DNA from: Nitrobacter sp. Nb-311A
Lineage (GTDB): Bacteria > Pseudomonadota > Alphaproteobacteria > Rhizobiales > Xanthobacteraceae
Assembly (NCBI RefSeq): GCF_000152905.1
Contig: NZ_CH672416.1
Coordinates: 268,398-332,397 of the forward strand
DNA length: 64,000 bases
Reading direction: 5' to 3'
Shown piece by piece: positions 8,970-17,850 of the stretch. The notes below the pieces were generated by a model. It was not told the origin of the DNA and made no database searches. It was given only the letters and a program-made list of their open reading frames with translations. The position numbers were made by a program, and so were the translations under genes. Each line of letters begins with the position of its first letter. Position 1 is the stretch's first letter.

Positions 8970-9811
8970 TTTGCAGTCCTTTCAGAGCCGAGCAATCTCG
9001 CGCCGATGTTCAGCGCCAGTACGGCCAAGGTGATCAGCAGCGCGGCGCTCCACGCCAGTTGTTTCCAGTAGGCGTAAGGGCTCTGCACGAAGTTGTTGAT
9101 GGTGACGGGAAGGTTTGCGACCGGGTTGGTCAGATCCAGGCTGAAGAACTGGTTGCTCAGTGCGGTGAACAGCAACGGCGCGGTCTCGCCGGCAACGCGC
9201 GCGGTGGCGAGCAGCACCCCGGTGATCAAGCCGGCGCGCGCTGCGCGATAGGCAATGCGCTTGATGACGAGCGAGCGCGGCAAGCCGAGCGCGGAAGCCG
9301 CCTCGCGTAGCGAGTTCGGTACCAGGTTCAGCATGTCCTCGGTCGTGCGCACCACGACCGGAATGACGATCACCGCGAGCGCAAGCGAGCCTGCGAGCGC
9401 CGAGAAGCCTCCCATCGGCACCACGATCGCGCCGTATATGAACAGGCCGATGATGATTGAAGGCGCACTGAGAAGAATGTCGTTGATGAAGCGAATGACG
9501 GGCGCGAGGCGATCGTGCTTGCCATATTCGGCAAGATAGGTGCCCGCAAACATCCCGATCGGCGCGCCCACCCCCACACCGATCACGGTCATGATGATGG
9601 AGCCAATGAGGGCGTTCAGGAGACCGCCTTCGGATGCGCCGGGCGGCGGCGTGTTCTGGGTGAAAAGCTGCCAGCTCATCCCGGCGAGACCGTTATAGAA
9701 CAGCGTGAACAGAATGAGGCCGAGCCAGGACACGCCGAATGCCGCGGCAACAAAGCAGAGGGTGCGGACGACAAAGTCTCGACGGCGGCGGGACGCATAG
9801 ATGGGATTCAT
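8966..9811 (-). CDS. pstA: Phosphate ABC transporter permease PstA
   Basis: 281 residues from the ATG at 9811, chosen because AGGT lies just before it; the in-frame ATG at 9844 has no ribosome site. About six transmembrane helices. The permease loop near residues 190-215 ([20 protein letters not shown]) matches the EAA motif that contacts PstB. The N-terminal [10 protein letters not shown] is cytoplasmic. Part of the pstSCAB operon, with an 82-base gap to pstC. Confidence 0.95.
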   Translation of the reverse strand: MNPIYASRRRRDFVVRTLCFVAAAFGVSWLGLILFTLFYNGLAGMSWQLFTQNTPPPGASEGGLLNALIGSIIMTVIGVGVGAPIGMFAGTYLAEYGKHDRLAPVIRFINDILLSAPSIIIGLFIYGAIVVPMGGFSALAGSLALAVIVIPVVVRTTEDMLNLVPNSLREAASALGLPRSLVIKRIAYRAARAGLITGVLLATARVAGETAPLLFTALSNQFFSLDLTNPVANLPVTINNFVQSPYAYWKQLAWSAALLITLAVLALNIGARLLGSERTAK

Positions 9812-9893
9812 GACTTTACCTGAACAGGCATAATCGTGGGACAAACGAATTCGCGTGCAGGGAAAGCCAGGCTTCTGTCCTTCGGCATCATGC

Positions 9894-10892
9894 CTATTTC
9901 CCTGCCTTCTTTTCCAACCGCAACAGCATCAGCCGCGCCGCCGCGAGCACAAAGAACGTCAGAACGAACAACAGCAGACCGAGCAGCATCAGGCTCGACT
10001 GATGTAGTCCGTCGCTCTCCGCGAACTCGCTGGCGATTGCCGCGGAAATCGTCGTGCCGGGCGCGAAGATCGATGGCGAGATGCGGAACGAGTTGCCGAT
10101 AATGAATGTCACCGCCATCGTTTCGCCAAGCGCGCGGCCGAGCGCCAGCATGGCGCCGCCGATCACGCCAACGCGCGTATAGGGCAACACGACGTGGCGG
10201 ACGACTTCCCAGGTGGTGCAGCCGACGCCATAGGCCGCCTCCTTCAGGACGGGCGGCACGGTTGCGAACACGTCACGCGAAATCGCGGTGATGAAAGGCA
10301 GCACCATGATCGCAAGGATCAGCGAGGCGTTGAACAGGCTCAAATACGATGGCGGACCGCCGAAGATCGAGCCGAGGATCGGCACGCCTTCAAACAGGTC
10401 GATGAAGAAGGGTTGCACCGTATTGGCGAGGATCGGACCGAGGATAAAGAAGCCCCACATGCCGTAGATGATCGAGGGAATGCCCGCGAGCAGCTCGATC
10501 GCCATCCCAATCGGCGGACGCGCCCATAGCGGGCACAACTCGGTGAGGAAAATGGCGATTCCGATTCCGGCCGGGATAGCGATCATCATAGCGATGACCG
10601 AGGTCAGGATGGTGCCGTACACCGGGCTCAGCGCGCCCAGCACCGGTGGCTCGGCGGATGGCGCCCAGCGCTGCGTCGTCAGGAAGGAGCTTCCGAACTC
10701 CACGATCGCAGGCCACGAGCCCACGACCAGCGAAATGATGATTCCACCGAGCAACGTCAGAACGAGCATCGCGCTGATGCGCGTGGTCCAGTAGAACGCG
10801 CGATCCCCGAGCTTGAATGCATTCAGAGCGCGGGTTCGATCACAGCTGCCCGCGGACTCCATCGCGCTGCTATGAACGGCTATGTCCGTCAC
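9894..10892 (-). CDS. pstC: Phosphate ABC transporter permease PstC
   Basis: 332 residues from a GTG at 10892 preceded by AAAGGAG; the frame extends 92 codons further but that part is Arg/Ser-rich and noncoding in look. About six transmembrane helices, with the EAA loop [22 protein letters not shown] near residues 230-250. It pairs with PstA to form the phosphate channel. The GTG start is an annotation trap, since a naive caller would choose an ATG inside. Confidence 0.93.
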   Translation of the reverse strand: MTDIAVHSSAMESAGSCDRTRALNAFKLGDRAFYWTTRISAMLVLTLLGGIIISLVVGSWPAIVEFGSSFLTTQRWAPSAEPPVLGALSPVYGTILTSVIAMMIAIPAGIGIAIFLTELCPLWARPPIGMAIELLAGIPSIIYGMWGFFILGPILANTVQPFFIDLFEGVPILGSIFGGPPSYLSLFNASLILAIMVLPFITAISRDVFATVPPVLKEAAYGVGCTTWEVVRHVVLPYTRVGVIGGAMLALGRALGETMAVTFIIGNSFRISPSIFAPGTTISAAIASEFAESDGLHQSSLMLLGLLLFVLTFFVLAAARLMLLRLEKKAGK

Positions 10893-11007
10893 GCCCACTC
10901 CTTTGTCTTGTGTTTCACAGAACACCATATTCGGGATTGCGGAGACAGTTTCGTAGCCGTCCAAAAGCGAATGGAGAGGCACCCTGGCGCTCCTCCTCGG
11001 CCCAAGG

Positions 11008-12033
11008 TCAGCTTTTGATATCGGAGGTCCAGGTTTTCTTGATCTGCTCCACGACCGAATCCGGCATCGGAATGTAGTCGAGCTCCTCGGCCATCCCGCC
11101 GCCCTTCTCGAACGCCCATTTGAAGAACTTGATAGCTTCAGCGGAGGCCGCCTTGTCGGCCGGCTCATTGTGCATCAGGATGAACGTCGCGGCAGTGATC
11201 GGCCACGAAGCCTCGCCCGGCTGATCCGTCAGGATCACGTAGTAGCCCGGCGAGTGAGCCCAATCGGCGCTGGCGGCCGCGGCCTGGAAGGAGGCAACGG
11301 TGGGCTGCACCGCCTTGCCGGCCTTGTTGACGAGCGCGGCGTAGGTCAGCTTGTTCTGCTTGGCATAGGCGTATTCGACATAGCCGATCGAGTTCCTGGT
11401 CTGGCCGACATTGCCGGAAACCCCTTCATTGCCTTTGGCGCCGACGCCGGCCGGCCACTCAACCGCGGTACCCTCGCCAATCTTGGACTTCCACTCGGCA
11501 TTCACCTTGGACAGATAGTTGGTGAAGTTGAACGAGGTGCCTGACCCGTCCGAACGGTGCACCACCGCGATCGGAGCCGAAGGCAGCTTGATGCCCGGAT
11601 TGAGTTTCACGATCATGGGATCGTCCCATTTCGTGACCTTGCCGAGGTAGATATCACCGAGCAGTTCACCCGAAAGAACCAGCTCGCCAGGCTTCACACC
11701 CTCGACGTTCACGACCGGTACGATCGCCCCCATCACCATCGGCCACTGCACGAGACCGTCTTTCTCGAGCTTGTCGGCCTTCAGCGGCGCATCGGTCGCG
11801 CCGAATGTCACCGTCTTGGCGAGAATCTGTTTGATGCCGGCGCCCGAACCGATCGACTGATAGTTCAGACTTTTGCCGGTCTCTTTCTTGTAGGCATCAG
11901 CCCATTTCGAATAGACCGGAAACGGGAAGGTCGCCCCCGCGCCGGTAACGTCGGCCGCCTTCGCCGAAATCGAAAGGGCGGCCGTGGAAACGATGGCGAG
12001 GCCGGCGGCAACGATGGCCTTGAAGACATTCAT
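11008..12033 (-). CDS. pstS: Periplasmic phosphate-binding protein PstS
   Basis: 341 residues from the ATG at 12033, with GGGAG upstream; earlier in-frame starts are discounted. A signal peptide of about 24 residues ends SAKA, before [18 protein letters not shown], a PstS hallmark. Phosphate-binding segments include [11 protein letters not shown] and [16 protein letters not shown]. First gene of the Pho-controlled part of the cluster: a tandem Pho-box array lies about 65-105 bases upstream of the start. Confidence 0.96.
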   Translation of the reverse strand: MNVFKAIVAAGLAIVSTAALSISAKAADVTGAGATFPFPVYSKWADAYKKETGKSLNYQSIGSGAGIKQILAKTVTFGATDAPLKADKLEKDGLVQWPMVMGAIVPVVNVEGVKPGELVLSGELLGDIYLGKVTKWDDPMIVKLNPGIKLPSAPIAVVHRSDGSGTSFNFTNYLSKVNAEWKSKIGEGTAVEWPAGVGAKGNEGVSGNVGQTRNSIGYVEYAYAKQNKLTYAALVNKAGKAVQPTVASFQAAAASADWAHSPGYYVILTDQPGEASWPITAATFILMHNEPADKAASAEAIKFFKWAFEKGGGMAEELDYIPMPDSVVEQIKKTWTSDIKS

Positions 12034-12097
12034 GCGGGATCTCCCTCGGATTGAGCGGAGCGCAGATGCGCTCATGGCCTCTTCTAGGTCCCGACCG

Positions 12098-12137
12098 ATG
12101 CCGCTTTTACGACGGTTTGACGACAGCGGCATGACTA
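12098..12137 (-). promoter_or_regulatory. Tandem Pho box upstream of pstS
   Basis: On the minus strand four 7-base units lie exactly 11 bases apart: TAGTCAT, CTGTCGT, CCGTCGT and GCGGCAT, with 4-base spacers GCCG, CAAA and AAAA. The two central units (12109-12126) match the classic CTGTCAT-N4-CTGTCAT PhoB site well; the outer units match partly. A weak -10-like CCTAGA follows at 12084-12089. The spacing is seen; PhoB binding is inferred. Confidence 0.75.
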
Positions 12138-12163
12138 CGCTAAGTAAATGAAATTATTAAACT

Positions 12164-13510
12164 TCATGCTTCCGGCGCGGCCTGCGCCGGTGGAAAACCC
12201 GCAGTGAAACTCGCGCCATGGCCGGGCACGCTCTCGATCAGGAGGCGACCGCGATGACGGTTGAGAATATGCTTTACCAACGACAGGCCAAGGCCCGTGC
12301 CGCCCTGGGCCCGGCTATCGCCGACGTCGACCCGATAGAAGCGTTCAGTAAGGCGCGGCAAATGCTCAGGTGCGATGCCGGGTCCGAAGTCCCGCACCAC
12401 CACCCGGAATTCCGGCCCGCCCTCCGGCGAGACGTCGAGCATCGACGACACCCTCACCTTGCCGCCGGACGCGCCGTATTTCAGCGCATTCTCGATCAGG
12501 TTCTCGAATAAGCGCAGAAGCTCCTCACGATCGCCGCAGATCGCCACCGACGTCTCGGAAAGCGCGACCTCGATCTCGACCTGACGCTCCGCCGCGAGCG
12601 GCTCAAGTCCGTCGACGACCTCGCGGACGATCGGAACAAGATCGACGATCGTCTCCGGCCGCACATGGGCCGAAAGCTCGACCCGCGACAGCGACAAGAG
12701 GTCGTCGATCAGCCGCGCCATCCGCGCCGCCTGCGCATGCATGATGCCGAGAAAACGTTCGCGCGCCCGGGCGTCCTCGCGCGCCGGGCCCTGGAGCGTG
12801 TCGATGAACCCAGACAGCGCCGCGAGAGGCGTGCGCAACTCATGGCTCGCATTGGCGACGAAATCCGCGCGCATTTCCTCGACCCGTCGCAACGGCGTCT
12901 GATCGTGAAATGTCAAAAGCATGCAATAGTCGACGCCGCCGAATGCAGTCGGCACCGGAATCGGCGTGATGATCAATTCCATCCACCGATCGACCGGAAC
13001 AGGATTGAGATAGGTCGTCCGCCGCGCTTCCCGGGTCGCGATCGCCTCACGCAACGCCGTGACGATCTCGGGCGCTCGGAGCGCGAACTGCGCGAGCTCG
13101 TTCCGGCGCAGCGCCGGCACGAGCTGCGCCGCCGCGGCATTGAGGTGGATGACGCGGCCAGCCCTATCAAGCAGCACGTTGGGATCCGGCATACCGGCAA
13201 CGATGGCTCGCGCCACCGCTGTCTCTACCGGATTGGCTCCGAGATCGGTTTCGCGCGACCCGTCGGAATCATGAACCTGCCAGGGCACCAGCGCCGCGCC
13301 AGTGATGCAGACAAAGGCGGCGATGGCACCCAAAGGCTGCAAGCCGCCGAACACAACCAGCGCGATCAACGCAAGCCCGGCAACGAGCAGGACGAGCGCG
13401 GAGCGGCGCAACCGGTCCGGCCAGGATGCGGGCCTCGCGGCAAATCCTGGGGCGCGGGAGGCGTTTCCCTCCGCAGCCGCTTGAATGTTGTCAGGCGCCA
13501 GAATCGCCAT
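12164..13510 (-). CDS. phoR: Phosphate regulon sensor histidine kinase PhoR
   Basis: 448 residues from the ATG at 13510; a TTG at 13519 is an alternative. Two hydrophobic helices near residues 30-80 form the anchor, then a PAS-like region (about 110-210), then HisKA with the phosphoacceptor His in NASHELRTPLAA, then the ATPase domain with NLIENALKYG, DFGPGIAPEHLPRLTERFYRVD and GGTGLGLSLVKHI. It phosphorylates PhoB when phosphate is low. Its start overlaps the end of the upstream membrane-protein gene by 20 bases. Confidence 0.92.
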   Translation of the reverse strand: MAILAPDNIQAAAEGNASRAPGFAARPASWPDRLRRSALVLLVAGLALIALVVFGGLQPLGAIAAFVCITGAALVPWQVHDSDGSRETDLGANPVETAVARAIVAGMPDPNVLLDRAGRVIHLNAAAAQLVPALRRNELAQFALRAPEIVTALREAIATREARRTTYLNPVPVDRWMELIITPIPVPTAFGGVDYCMLLTFHDQTPLRRVEEMRADFVANASHELRTPLAALSGFIDTLQGPAREDARARERFLGIMHAQAARMARLIDDLLSLSRVELSAHVRPETIVDLVPIVREVVDGLEPLAAERQVEIEVALSETSVAICGDREELLRLFENLIENALKYGASGGKVRVSSMLDVSPEGGPEFRVVVRDFGPGIAPEHLPRLTERFYRVDVGDSRAQGGTGLGLSLVKHILNRHRGRLLIESVPGHGASFTAGFPPAQAAPEA

Positions 13511-14546
13511 GCTCTCCAAGATAGGGCAGTTTACTGTCAGGCCCAGCGTTCAGTCCGGTCGGCGCGTTGCCCACGCGTCTCATTCGCGCGCTGACGAAAA
13601 TTTCCCTGAGTGTCAGCAAGATGATGGAAATCGCGAAGGGTGCAATATAATAGAACAGCCGGAACAACAGCATCCCGGCCAGAAGGTCCTTCTTCTCCAT
13701 CTGCCAGAGGCCGATCAGCATGGCGGCGTCGAACACGCCGAGTCCCCCCGGCGAATGACTCGCAAAACCAAGCAACGTCGCCGACACGAAAATCACTGCG
13801 ACAACGACAAAGCCGACATTGGGCTGGTGGGGAAGCAGCACGTACATCGCGAGCGCGCAAAATCCCAGATCGACAATTCCGATAAAAATTTGCAGCAGCG
13901 TTAGCGGACCGCCCGGCAGAACCACGGTCCATGACCCGCTGCCGACGCGACGCGGCCGGATCCAGACCCAGATCACGTACCCGATCAGTGCGAGAATGAT
14001 CGCGATTGCGATCAGCCGATTGAGCAATGGCGGAAGCTGATCGATGCTCGTTGCCGCCTCGGGGTGGTAGGCAATGCCCAATCCGAGCACGGCGGCATTG
14101 CCGAGCCAGAAGGTAAGGCCGGCCAGAAAACAGATTTTCGCGACATCGACCGCATTCAGTCCCCAGGCGGAATAGATACGATAGCGCACAGCCCCGCCAG
14201 TGAACACGCTGGCGCCGACATTGTGACCGACCGAATAGCTGGTGAAGGCCGCGAACGCCGTGATGCGGTACGGCACATGAGTGACCCCGATGGTCCGCAC
14301 CGCAAACAGGTCGTAGAATGTCAGTGTGAAATAGCCCGCGGCAACGAACAGACCCGCCAACGCGATCGAGCGCCACTCGGTCCGCTTGATGGCTTCCATT
14401 ACCTCCTCGGCATCGATGTCCCGGAGAATATGGAAGAGCACGTAGAACGCGGCCGCGATGACAGTGACGCTGATCGCCACACCAAGCTTGTGCAGGATTC
14501 GTTTCCGGCGCAGAATCGAGATCGCTCTGCGTATTAATCCGAGCAT
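13491..14546 (-). CDS. MprF/YbhN-type integral membrane protein (flippase-like domain only)
   Basis: 351 residues from the ATG at 14546, which has GAGG six bases before it; the ATG at 14600 has no ribosome site. About eight transmembrane helices. It matches the lysylphosphatidylglycerol synthase transmembrane region (UPF0104), with SYSVGHNVGASVFTGGAVRY near residue 95 and FASHSPGGLGVFDAAML near residue 260. The C-terminal aminoacyl-transferase domain of MprF is absent, so it cannot make lysyl-PG itself. It overlaps phoR by 20 bases, so the two are probably co-translated. The lipid or substrate handled is unknown. Confidence 0.8.
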   Translation of the reverse strand: MLGLIRRAISILRRKRILHKLGVAISVTVIAAAFYVLFHILRDIDAEEVMEAIKRTEWRSIALAGLFVAAGYFTLTFYDLFAVRTIGVTHVPYRITAFAAFTSYSVGHNVGASVFTGGAVRYRIYSAWGLNAVDVAKICFLAGLTFWLGNAAVLGLGIAYHPEAATSIDQLPPLLNRLIAIAIILALIGYVIWVWIRPRRVGSGSWTVVLPGGPLTLLQIFIGIVDLGFCALAMYVLLPHQPNVGFVVVAVIFVSATLLGFASHSPGGLGVFDAAMLIGLWQMEKKDLLAGMLLFRLFYYIAPFAISIILLTLREIFVSARMRRVGNAPTGLNAGPDSKLPYLGEHGDSGA

Positions 14547-14662
14547 CGAGAACCTCGAAATGCGGTCCACGGCAAGTCGTACCTTTCCGCATCCATTCAC
14601 GTGGACAGGGTCGTAGCGTGTTTTGGTTCCTGGTGGAATTCAGCCGGCGTCAATAGGTCCCT

Positions 14663-15001
14663 TTATTCCAACACATCAGATGTCCCGCCAGCATGTTCCG
14701 TCGGTCCGCCGGACGCCGCCTGGCGCGAGACCACCCCGTCACGTAACCACGATCCGACCGCGCAACCTACAAGATAAACCCCGAACATCACCAGTCCAAG
14801 GTCGAGCCAGTAACCGAACCGGCCAGGAACAACGTGCATGAGCGCCACCACAACCAGCGCCAAGACCAGGACCGACAGCCACCGCGCAGCTGATTTCGAA
14901 ACTTCCCGTCCGCGATGCACCACCGCAATCCACCCCATCGCAAGGCCGAGAAGTAACGATGCAACGAGCCAACCCCAGTGAAATCCTGCCAGGTAGACCA
15001 T
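14663..15001 (-). CDS. Small membrane protein, unknown function
   Basis: 112 residues with three likely transmembrane helices (about residues 6-27, 40-60 and 66-88), the first starting directly at the N-terminus. The C-terminal 25 residues are polar (VSRQAASGGPTEHAGG). It follows the BON-OmpA gene by only four bases, so the two form an operon and the protein may work with it. No family was recognised. Confidence 0.65.
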   Translation of the reverse strand: MVYLAGFHWGWLVASLLLGLAMGWIAVVHRGREVSKSAARWLSVLVLALVVVALMHVVPGRFGYWLDLGLVMFGVYLVGCAVGSWLRDGVVSRQAASGGPTEHAGGTSDVLE

Positions 15002-15005
15002 ATCT

Positions 15006-16397
15006 CTATTGCCTCACGATGAAGTCAATGCGTCGATTCTTTGCTTTGCCTTCGTCGGTGTCATTGGTGGCGATTGGCTGTGCGCTGCCGTAGCCGATCG
15101 GTCTGAACCGATTGGCAGGCAATCCAGCTTTCACCATAAAATCCACAACCGCCTGCGCGCGTCGCTCGGACAGCGCCTGGTTAAATGAAGCGTCGCCGTC
15201 CCCGTCGGTGTGTCCCACGATCTCGATCGTCGCCGTCGGACAACGCAGCGCGGTTTCAGTCAATTGATCCAGAAGGCCGATCGAATCGGGGTCCAACGTC
15301 GCCTTGCCGGTTTCAAACTGGACGGTGCGCTTTTCCAGCAGATCGCTCAACAATTGCTGACAAACCGTCGGATCGACAGGGCCGGCCGACGGCTTGACCG
15401 AAACCTCCAGTTTCGCCTCCCAGCCGCGAGGCAGGTCGCCTGGCAAACCAGCGCGGATCTGTCTTCCGGCTGGGTCATATAGCGCGTCACCGGAGAGATC
15501 GACGCTCCGATCAGAGACGACGAGTCTCCCTGTCGACAAACGCGACAAAGATCGCAGCGCCCGCGTGACGACGGCATCGAAGCCTGACGGCGCACCAAGA
15601 CTTGCCTTGAGTTTATCAATGATCTTCTCGCCGAACTTGCGGCCAGCGGATGCGACGATCGCGGCATGAATCGCGTTGTCCGGCACATACCCGGTCAATA
15701 TCAGCGTTCCGGCGACCGGATCCTTATTGGCCTCGAAGACATATGGCGGAGCGTGAATATCGTTATCCACCGAGTATCCATCGGGCAAATTCTTCAGCGC
15801 CGCGGCAATTGCCTCGCGCCCGCCCAGTTCACGCGCCATGCCCGTCAGACTCACCGCTAAATCCGAAATCGTTGCCTTGCCGGTTTTCAGCTTGCCCGTC
15901 TCACCGATCAGTAATGTCGCTGCGGCTTCAAACCGCGGCGGCGCCCCGCGCTTCAAATCCATGCGATCAGCGATGTCGATACCGGTGAACGTCGCACGCG
16001 CGGCATCCAGCAGCTTGTTCCTGACCACCGGCAACGGCGCGTTTCCACCGAGCGTCACTCTGCCGACCTCCCGTTCGATGGTCCACACAAACGGTTTGGC
16101 TTCGGCGACGAGCGCAGTGCGATCGTTGACCCGTCGCACACCCGGGACTGTCTCCACCAAGGCCACCGCGTTGCTGCGTTCCTGCTCCGAAAATGCCTCG
16201 GCGGAGAACGTAATGTCGCGTCCCGCGGCGCTGATCGTGGTCTTATCGAGAACGCTATCCTTGAGTACAGCGGTAGCCTGCGCGCTCAGATCGGCTTCCA
16301 GCGGACCCATGGTCGTCCACGCGGCGAGCCCCCAAAGAACGGTGAGCGGGATGACACCTGGCCACCACTTGCCGCTCCATCTGAAAAATCCGCGCAT
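15006..16397 (-). CDS. OmpA-family protein with BON-like repeats
   Basis: 463 residues. One N-terminal transmembrane helix (about residues 12-30), then two or more BON-like repeats in residues 35-330 (ERSNAVALVETVPGVRRVND; TLILTGYVPDNAIHAAIV), then a C-terminal OmpA peptidoglycan-binding domain (about 345-463) with IEIVGHTDGDGD, NQALSERRAQAVVDFM and NRRIDF. The layout recalls mycobacterial ArfA, a BON plus OmpA protein. It may link the inner membrane to peptidoglycan. Start is the ATG at 16397. A small membrane protein gene follows directly. Confidence 0.8.
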   Translation of the reverse strand: MRGFFRWSGKWWPGVIPLTVLWGLAAWTTMGPLEADLSAQATAVLKDSVLDKTTISAAGRDITFSAEAFSEQERSNAVALVETVPGVRRVNDRTALVAEAKPFVWTIEREVGRVTLGGNAPLPVVRNKLLDAARATFTGIDIADRMDLKRGAPPRFEAAATLLIGETGKLKTGKATISDLAVSLTGMARELGGREAIAAALKNLPDGYSVDNDIHAPPYVFEANKDPVAGTLILTGYVPDNAIHAAIVASAGRKFGEKIIDKLKASLGAPSGFDAVVTRALRSLSRLSTGRLVVSDRSVDLSGDALYDPAGRQIRAGLPGDLPRGWEAKLEVSVKPSAGPVDPTVCQQLLSDLLEKRTVQFETGKATLDPDSIGLLDQLTETALRCPTATIEIVGHTDGDGDASFNQALSERRAQAVVDFMVKAGLPANRFRPIGYGSAQPIATNDTDEGKAKNRRIDFIVRQ

Positions 16398-16660
16398 TCA
16401 ATTTCCTGTCGCGCAAAATCTGCCGGCTGGCCGATGGATCGGATTATGCAATCCGCTCCAGCTTCGACGCGCGCCCCGGGTAAAACCGGCCGCGATTCGG
16501 TCGGCCACGCGTGATGAAATGAAGAGAAAACAAACCCTTGCCGGGCTGTCAAACCGAAATGAAATGGAAGCTTCATCCCCGGAGGGACAGAAGGATAACC
16601 GTTTCTTCAACCGTTTCCGATTAAGATTTGGTCAAAGAAGGGACTAGCCGATCACTTCAA

Positions 16661-17719
16661 ATGAAGCAGCTCCGCAACACAGTCATTGGGGCCGGATTGG
16701 ACGTCCTGTATTTTAGCGGCGCTCATCACCTGCTGCGGCCAATCTTCTCAGGCGTCGGAACGATCTTCATGCTGCACCATGTGCGGCCGCACCGAAACGT
16801 CTCGTTCCAACCCAATCATCACCTAGAAGTGACCCCGGAATTTCTGCGCACGGTCCTGGCTCATGTCCGATCGCGCGGGATCGACATCGTTACGGCGAAC
16901 GAGATGCACCGCCGGTTGACCCAACGTGATTTCTCGCGACGGTTTGCTTGCTTCACCTTCGATGATGGCTATCGCGATAACCGCGACTTCGCGCTGCCCG
17001 CAATGCGCGAATATGACGCGCCGTTCACCGTCTACGTCGCAAATGATTTCGCAAACGGAAACGGTCGCCTCTGGTGGGTAGCGCTCGAACGGATCATTGC
17101 TTCCACCGAGCAAATCGACAGTAAGATCGATGACACCACCTTACGTCTCGAGACCCGCACGGTCGAACAAAAGCAGAGAGCGTTCTCTCGAATTCACGAC
17201 CTGCTGCGCGGGCTGCCGGACGACCGCGATATCGCGCGCGAACTGGACGGGTTGTGTGCCCGCTACCACATCGATCAATCCGTCATCAGCCCGGAACTGT
17301 GTCTATCCTGGGAGGAATTGAAGTCGTTTGCCGCCGATCCGCTGGTCACGATCGGCGCCCATACCGTCAGTCACTGCAACCTCGCAAAACGAAGCGAGGA
17401 ACAAGCCCTTCAGGAGATCACCTTCAGCCGGACACGGATCGAAGCCATCTTGCAGCGTCCGATCGTCCATCTCGCCTACCCCTACGGCGACCGTACCGCC
17501 GCGGGACCTCGCGAGTTCGCCATGACCAAGGCGGCCGGTTTCCATACCGCGGTCACAACGCGACCGGGTATGATCTTTTCTGAAAATGCCGAGCACCCTA
17601 CGGCGTTGCCGCGAATTTCCCTCAACGGAAACTATCAGACTGCCCGCGTCCTTCCGGTGCTGACGTCGGGCGCGGCCACCGCCATGTGGAATGGCTTCCG
17701 TCGCGTCGATGTCACTTGA
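16661..17719 (+). CDS. Polysaccharide deacetylase family protein (NodB homology)
   Basis: 352 residues from the ATG at 16661; a TTG 33 bases upstream is in frame. The NodB domain has motif 1 in CFTFDDGYRDN (Asp-Asp, residues about 101-102), the zinc ligands in GAHTVSHCNLA (HxxxH), and YPYGDRTAAG. Members remove acetyl groups from sugar polymers. The N-terminal RPIFSGVGTIFMLHHVRPH resembles deacetylases found with exopolysaccharide loci, but no such genes are adjacent. No signal peptide is seen, so it may act in the cytoplasm or at the membrane. Confidence 0.85.
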   Translation: MKQLRNTVIGAGLDVLYFSGAHHLLRPIFSGVGTIFMLHHVRPHRNVSFQPNHHLEVTPEFLRTVLAHVRSRGIDIVTANEMHRRLTQRDFSRRFACFTFDDGYRDNRDFALPAMREYDAPFTVYVANDFANGNGRLWWVALERIIASTEQIDSKIDDTTLRLETRTVEQKQRAFSRIHDLLRGLPDDRDIARELDGLCARYHIDQSVISPELCLSWEELKSFAADPLVTIGAHTVSHCNLAKRSEEQALQEITFSRTRIEAILQRPIVHLAYPYGDRTAAGPREFAMTKAAGFHTAVTTRPGMIFSENAEHPTALPRISLNGNYQTARVLPVLTSGAATAMWNGFRRVDVT

Positions 17720-17850
17720 GCCTTGAGAAGGTTGCGTTCAAGCATCCTTCCTCCAAGTGAAAATCCCCTCGTCGCAATACCATCGCGGTGCATTTTTCAT
17801 TCTGCCCGGCAGAAGGAAGGGGCAGCACCTGCCGATGCGAATGAAGGGTC

